Shown: positions 59,035 through 61,684 of the stretch, in pieces
How positions within the stretch are numbered: position 1 is the stretch's first letter
Layout: each line of letters begins with the position of its first letter
From: an uncultured Clostridium sp.
GTDB lineage: Bacteria > Bacillota > Clostridia > TANB77 > CAG-508
Length of the DNA stretch: 61,684 nt
Assembly: GCA_946497775.1 (NCBI GenBank)
Contig: CAMMLS010000004.1
Coordinates: 1 to 61,684, forward strand
Reading direction: 5' to 3'
The notes under the pieces: generated by a model
The model's input: only the letters and a program-made list of their open reading frames with translations
What the model was told of the DNA's origin: nothing
Database searches by the model: none
Made by a program: the position numbers and the translations under genes

Positions 59035-60991
59035 TTATAATAGTTTTTCTAATTCTTTTATTTTATCCCTTAGCTCTGCTGCTTTTTCGAATTCCATTTC
59101 ACTAGCATATTTTAACATTTCGTCTGTTAATTTTGCAATAATATCTTCTGTTTTTTCATCTTTGTTTATATCATATTCAGAAGATAAATCCTCTACCACA
59201 GTAGCCTTTATAGTATCACGTACAGATTTTTTAATTGTTTGTGGTACTATTCCATGTTCATCATTATATTCTTTTTGTATTTTTCTTCTTCTATTTGTTT
59301 CGCTTATAGCCTTTTCCATAGAGTCTGTTAATTCATCTGCATACATTATAACTTTTCCATCTGTATTTCTTGCAGCACGTCCTATTGTTTGTATAAGTGA
59401 CCTTTCAGAACGTAAAAAGCCTTCTTTATCTGCATCTAGAATTGCTACTAGCGAAACTTCTGGAATATCTAAGCCTTCTCTTAATAGGTTAATACCTACT
59501 AAAACATCGAACTCTCCAATTCTTAAATCTCTAATTATTTCCATTCTTTCGAGTGCCTTAATATCTGAATGCATATACCTAACTTTTATATCAAGTCCTC
59601 TTAAATATGATGTTAAATCTTCTGCCATTTTTTTAGTTAAAGTAGTTACTAATACTCTTTCATTTTTTTCTACTCTTTGCCTAATTTGCTCTATTAAATC
59701 ATCAACTTGATTTTCAACTGGTTTTACTTCTATTTCTGGGTCTAAAAGCCCAGTTGGTCTTATAATTTGCTCAACAACATTTTCTTTTGAATGCTCTTTT
59801 TCATAGTCTGCTGGTGTTGCACTAACAAATATACACTGATTAATTCTTTGCTCAAACTCTTCAAATTTAAGTGGTCTATTATCATATGCAGACGGTAATC
59901 TAAATCCATAATTAACTAATGAATCCTTTCTTGCTCTGTCTCCATTATACATTGCTCTAACTTGTGGTATTGTAGCATGAGATTCATCTATTAAAAGCAA
60001 GAAGTCATCTGGAAAATAATCAAAAAGTGTAAAAGGTGGACTTCCTGCTGGTCTTCCACTAATATGTCTAGAATAATTTTCAATACCTTGGCAAAATCCG
60101 GTTTCTTTTAGCATTTCAATATCGAAATTTGTTCTCTCTTCAATTCTTTGTGCTTCTATTAATTTATTTCTATCTTTAAAATACTTAATTCTTTCTTCTA
60201 ATTCTACTTCTATTGTTTCAATTGCTCTATCTCTTTTTTCGTCTGTTGTAACATAATGAGAATTGGGAAAAATCATAACATGATTTCTTGTAGCAATTGC
60301 TTTTCCTGTTAATGGGTTAATTTCTGAAATTTTTTCTATTTCATCTCCCCAAAATTCAACACGAATAGCACTTTCAGACATGTCTGATGGGTAAATTTCT
60401 ACAATATCACCCTTAGCTCTAAAAGTTCCTCTTTTAAAATCAATTTCATTTCTTGTATATTGCATATTAATAAGTTTTTTTAAAACTTCATTTCTTTCTT
60501 TTTGCATACCAGGTCTTAAAGAAACAATCATGTTCTCATAATCAATTGGGTCTCCGCAATCCATATATACAAGAAACAGAAGCTACAACAATAACATCTT
60601 TTCTTTCAAACAATGCAGCGGTTGCTGAATGTCTAAGTTTATCTATTTCATCATTAATAGAAGCATCTTTTTCTATATAAGTATCAGAAGAAGCAATATA
60701 TGCCTCTGGCTGATAATAATCATAATATGAAACAAAATACTCCACTGCATTATTCGGGAAAAATTCCTTAAATTCAGAATATAGCTGTCCTGCTAGTGTT
60801 TTGTTATGTGCCAAAACTAGTGTTGGTTTTTGCACCTTTTCAATAACATTAGCCATAGTAAAAGTCTTCCCAGAGCCAGTAACTCCAAGAAGAGTTTGGA
60901 ATTTTTTCCCTTGCTTAATACCATTGCTTAAATATTCAATTGCCTTAGGTTGATCGCCCGTTGGCTTATAATCTGATACTATTTCAAACAT
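59035..60991 (-). CDS. uvrB: Excinuclease ABC subunit B, read through a +1 frameshift at CGG
   Basis: Helicase-like subunit that verifies damage and guides incision. The start [15 protein letters not shown] follows AAGGAGGAG. Walker A is GVTGSGKT near residue 38. Frame 0 stops after 150 residues. Omitting one C at 60556 gives 651 residues, with the join [20 protein letters not shown], which matches the conserved UvrB motif. The protein then runs through the helicase motifs ([36 protein letters not shown]) and ends in a C-terminal UVR motif ([21 protein letters not shown]). The break is TTG-C-GGA. Confidence 0.9.
60554..60556 (-). other. Predicted programmed +1 frameshift site in uvrB (CGG)
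   Basis: Frame 0 reads TTG CGG AGA; omitting the C gives TTG GGA GAC CCA ATT. Gly146 restores IYGLGDP, which is conserved in UvrB. Frame 0 adds only four residues before the stop. Confidence 0.85.
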
Positions 60992-61017
60992 GAACTCCTC
61001 CTTATGTTTATATGCAT

Positions 61018-61512
61018 TCAAATTTCTAATTCATCTTCATTTCGTTGCTTTTTTCGTCCTAATCTTTCAATAATTTGTTTAACATCATTTAGCTTTAATC
61101 CTTCTCCAAATCCCATTCCGCTTTTATTTGAAATTTTTATTAATTTTTTCAATAATACATCGTCATACGAAGGAAATATTTCATCATCTAAAATCACATA
61201 ATCCTCAACATCTTTATGCTCAGTTAGAAACTTTTTTATTTCTTTCCCTCTTTCATTATTCAAAAACGGTGTAGTATCTGCAAAAATACCATAATTAAGC
61301 AATAATGCTCTTAAATTATTTGCATTTCTTGTATATCTCCATGATGAACTAAGTACAATTTTAGCACCAGTTGCATCTACTGCTTGTTTTAACAATTTTA
61401 TCTTTTCTACATCGACCTGATTTTCTATTGTGTTTATTTTTAAGTTTTTAATTTTATCAAAGTATTCATCTGAATTTAGTACTCCATCTATATCTAAAAA
61501 AATAACCTTCAT
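61018..61512 (-). CDS. HAD-superfamily protein (HAD_SAK_2-like)
   Basis: The 164 residues start with the HAD motif [10 protein letters not shown] (about 4-13). [13 protein letters not shown] (motif II region, about 51-63) and [12 protein letters not shown] (motif IV, about 118-129) follow. This set resembles the Swiss-army-knife HAD family found in RNA-repair and other phosphatase proteins; the family name is a recall match. It is 26 bases upstream of uvrB and likely co-transcribed. Confidence 0.75.
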   Translation of the reverse strand: MKVIFLDIDGVLNSDEYFDKIKNLKINTIENQVDVEKIKLLKQAVDATGAKIVLSSSWRYTRNANNLRALLLNYGIFADTTPFLNNERGKEIKKFLTEHKDVEDYVILDDEIFPSYDDVLLKKLIKISNKSGMGFGEGLKLNDVKQIIERLGRKKQRNEDELEI

Positions 61513-61629
61513 GCTAATTTAATTTTACCTCATAATTATATATTAAAAAATTATATTTTTATTTCTAACTAATAAAACAAATTTTCTCTAATATTTTATC
61601 ATTTTTTTTGCAAAAAAACAAGGCATAAT

Positions 61630-61684
61630 TGAACTGAACCCAAAAAGTTAGACACTTTTTGATTAAGTTTATATTAGGCTACTT
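61630..61684. mobile_element. End of an IS3-family insertion sequence
   Basis: TGAACTGAACCCAAAAAGTT continuing to AGACACTTTTT matches the terminal repeat style of IS3/IS150-group elements (TGAACTG-CCCCCAAAAGTTAGACA). The element would lie to the right of the window. No transposase sequence is seen in the visible 55 bases. Confidence 0.6.

Noticed and set aside
8112..60556. Sequencing or assembly errors as the cause of the seven reading-frame breaks.
   Set aside because: The extra base is always C, always before GG, never in a C homopolymer, and always creates CGG, a codon otherwise nearly absent in frame. Random indels would not share this context. Raw reads were not available, so this remains to be confirmed.
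8112..60556. Plain reassignment of CGG to another amino acid (as reported for CGG in a few bacterial groups).
   Set aside because: Reassignment keeps the frame. Here the downstream family sequence is recovered only in the +1 frame at all seven sites.

Overview
The window is about 61.7 kb of very AT-rich DNA from a spore-forming low-GC Firmicute, probably an uncultured Clostridia relative. It carries the spoIIIA sporulation operon, hrcA-grpE-dnaK behind a CIRCE element, ctsR-mcsA-mcsB-clpC behind a CtsR box, and Firmicute-type tmcAL, ytvI, mutS2 and recD2. Nearly all genes lie on the minus strand. I saw no rRNA, tRNA or CRISPR array.

Layout, left to right. Positions 1-8.3 kb hold the two heat-shock operons with a lone sortase between them. 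Positions 8.5-11.3 kb hold a WG-repeat membrane protein and a small degraded accessory patch: a broken Rpn-type nuclease, a prepilin fragment, a 47-residue ORF and a palindrome. The spoIIIA operon follows (AB to AH, no AA at the locus), then a possible sortase substrate with an LPHAG motif. Positions 16-26 kb are housekeeping genes: ychF, a glycosyltransferase, pfkA, pgi, rnhA, tmcAL, prfB and cysK. Positions 26.5-39 kb hold a KAP NTPase, comFC, recD2, hydrolases, a peroxiredoxin, a family 3 glycosidase and tyrS. Positions 39-50 kb hold rlmB, lepA, a prepilin/formylglycine-synthase-like fusion, mutS2 and an Mg-type P-ATPase. Positions 50-61.5 kb hold ytvI, a CBS protein, murD, a cytidylate-kinase-like gene, two tiny genes, uvrA, a transglutaminase-like protein, uvrB and a HAD protein. 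The last 55 bases look like the end of an IS3-family element.

Main observation. Six genes (ctsR, spoIIIAE, the peroxiredoxin, rlmB, the prepilin/FGE fusion and uvrB) are each split by a +1 reading-frame shift, the fusion gene twice. All seven breaks have the same form: one extra C before a glycine codon (GGA or GGT), so the zero-frame codon at the break is CGG. Skipping that C restores the family sequence and family length every time, for example the UvrB IYGLGDP motif and the FGE GFR C-terminus. In a by-hand scan of every gene I found only one other in-frame CGG, although CGG is common out of frame; AGA, AGG, CGT, CGC and CGA are used in frame. The simplest reading is that CGG is not an ordinary arginine codon here. 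Instead CGG-N appears to be a programmed +1 shift site yielding glycine, a bacterial parallel to the AGG-Y glycine frameshifts of Perkinsus mitochondria. The canonical RF2 (prfB) UGA shift is also present. The one exception, in a small membrane-protein gene at 23642-24046, is reported openly.
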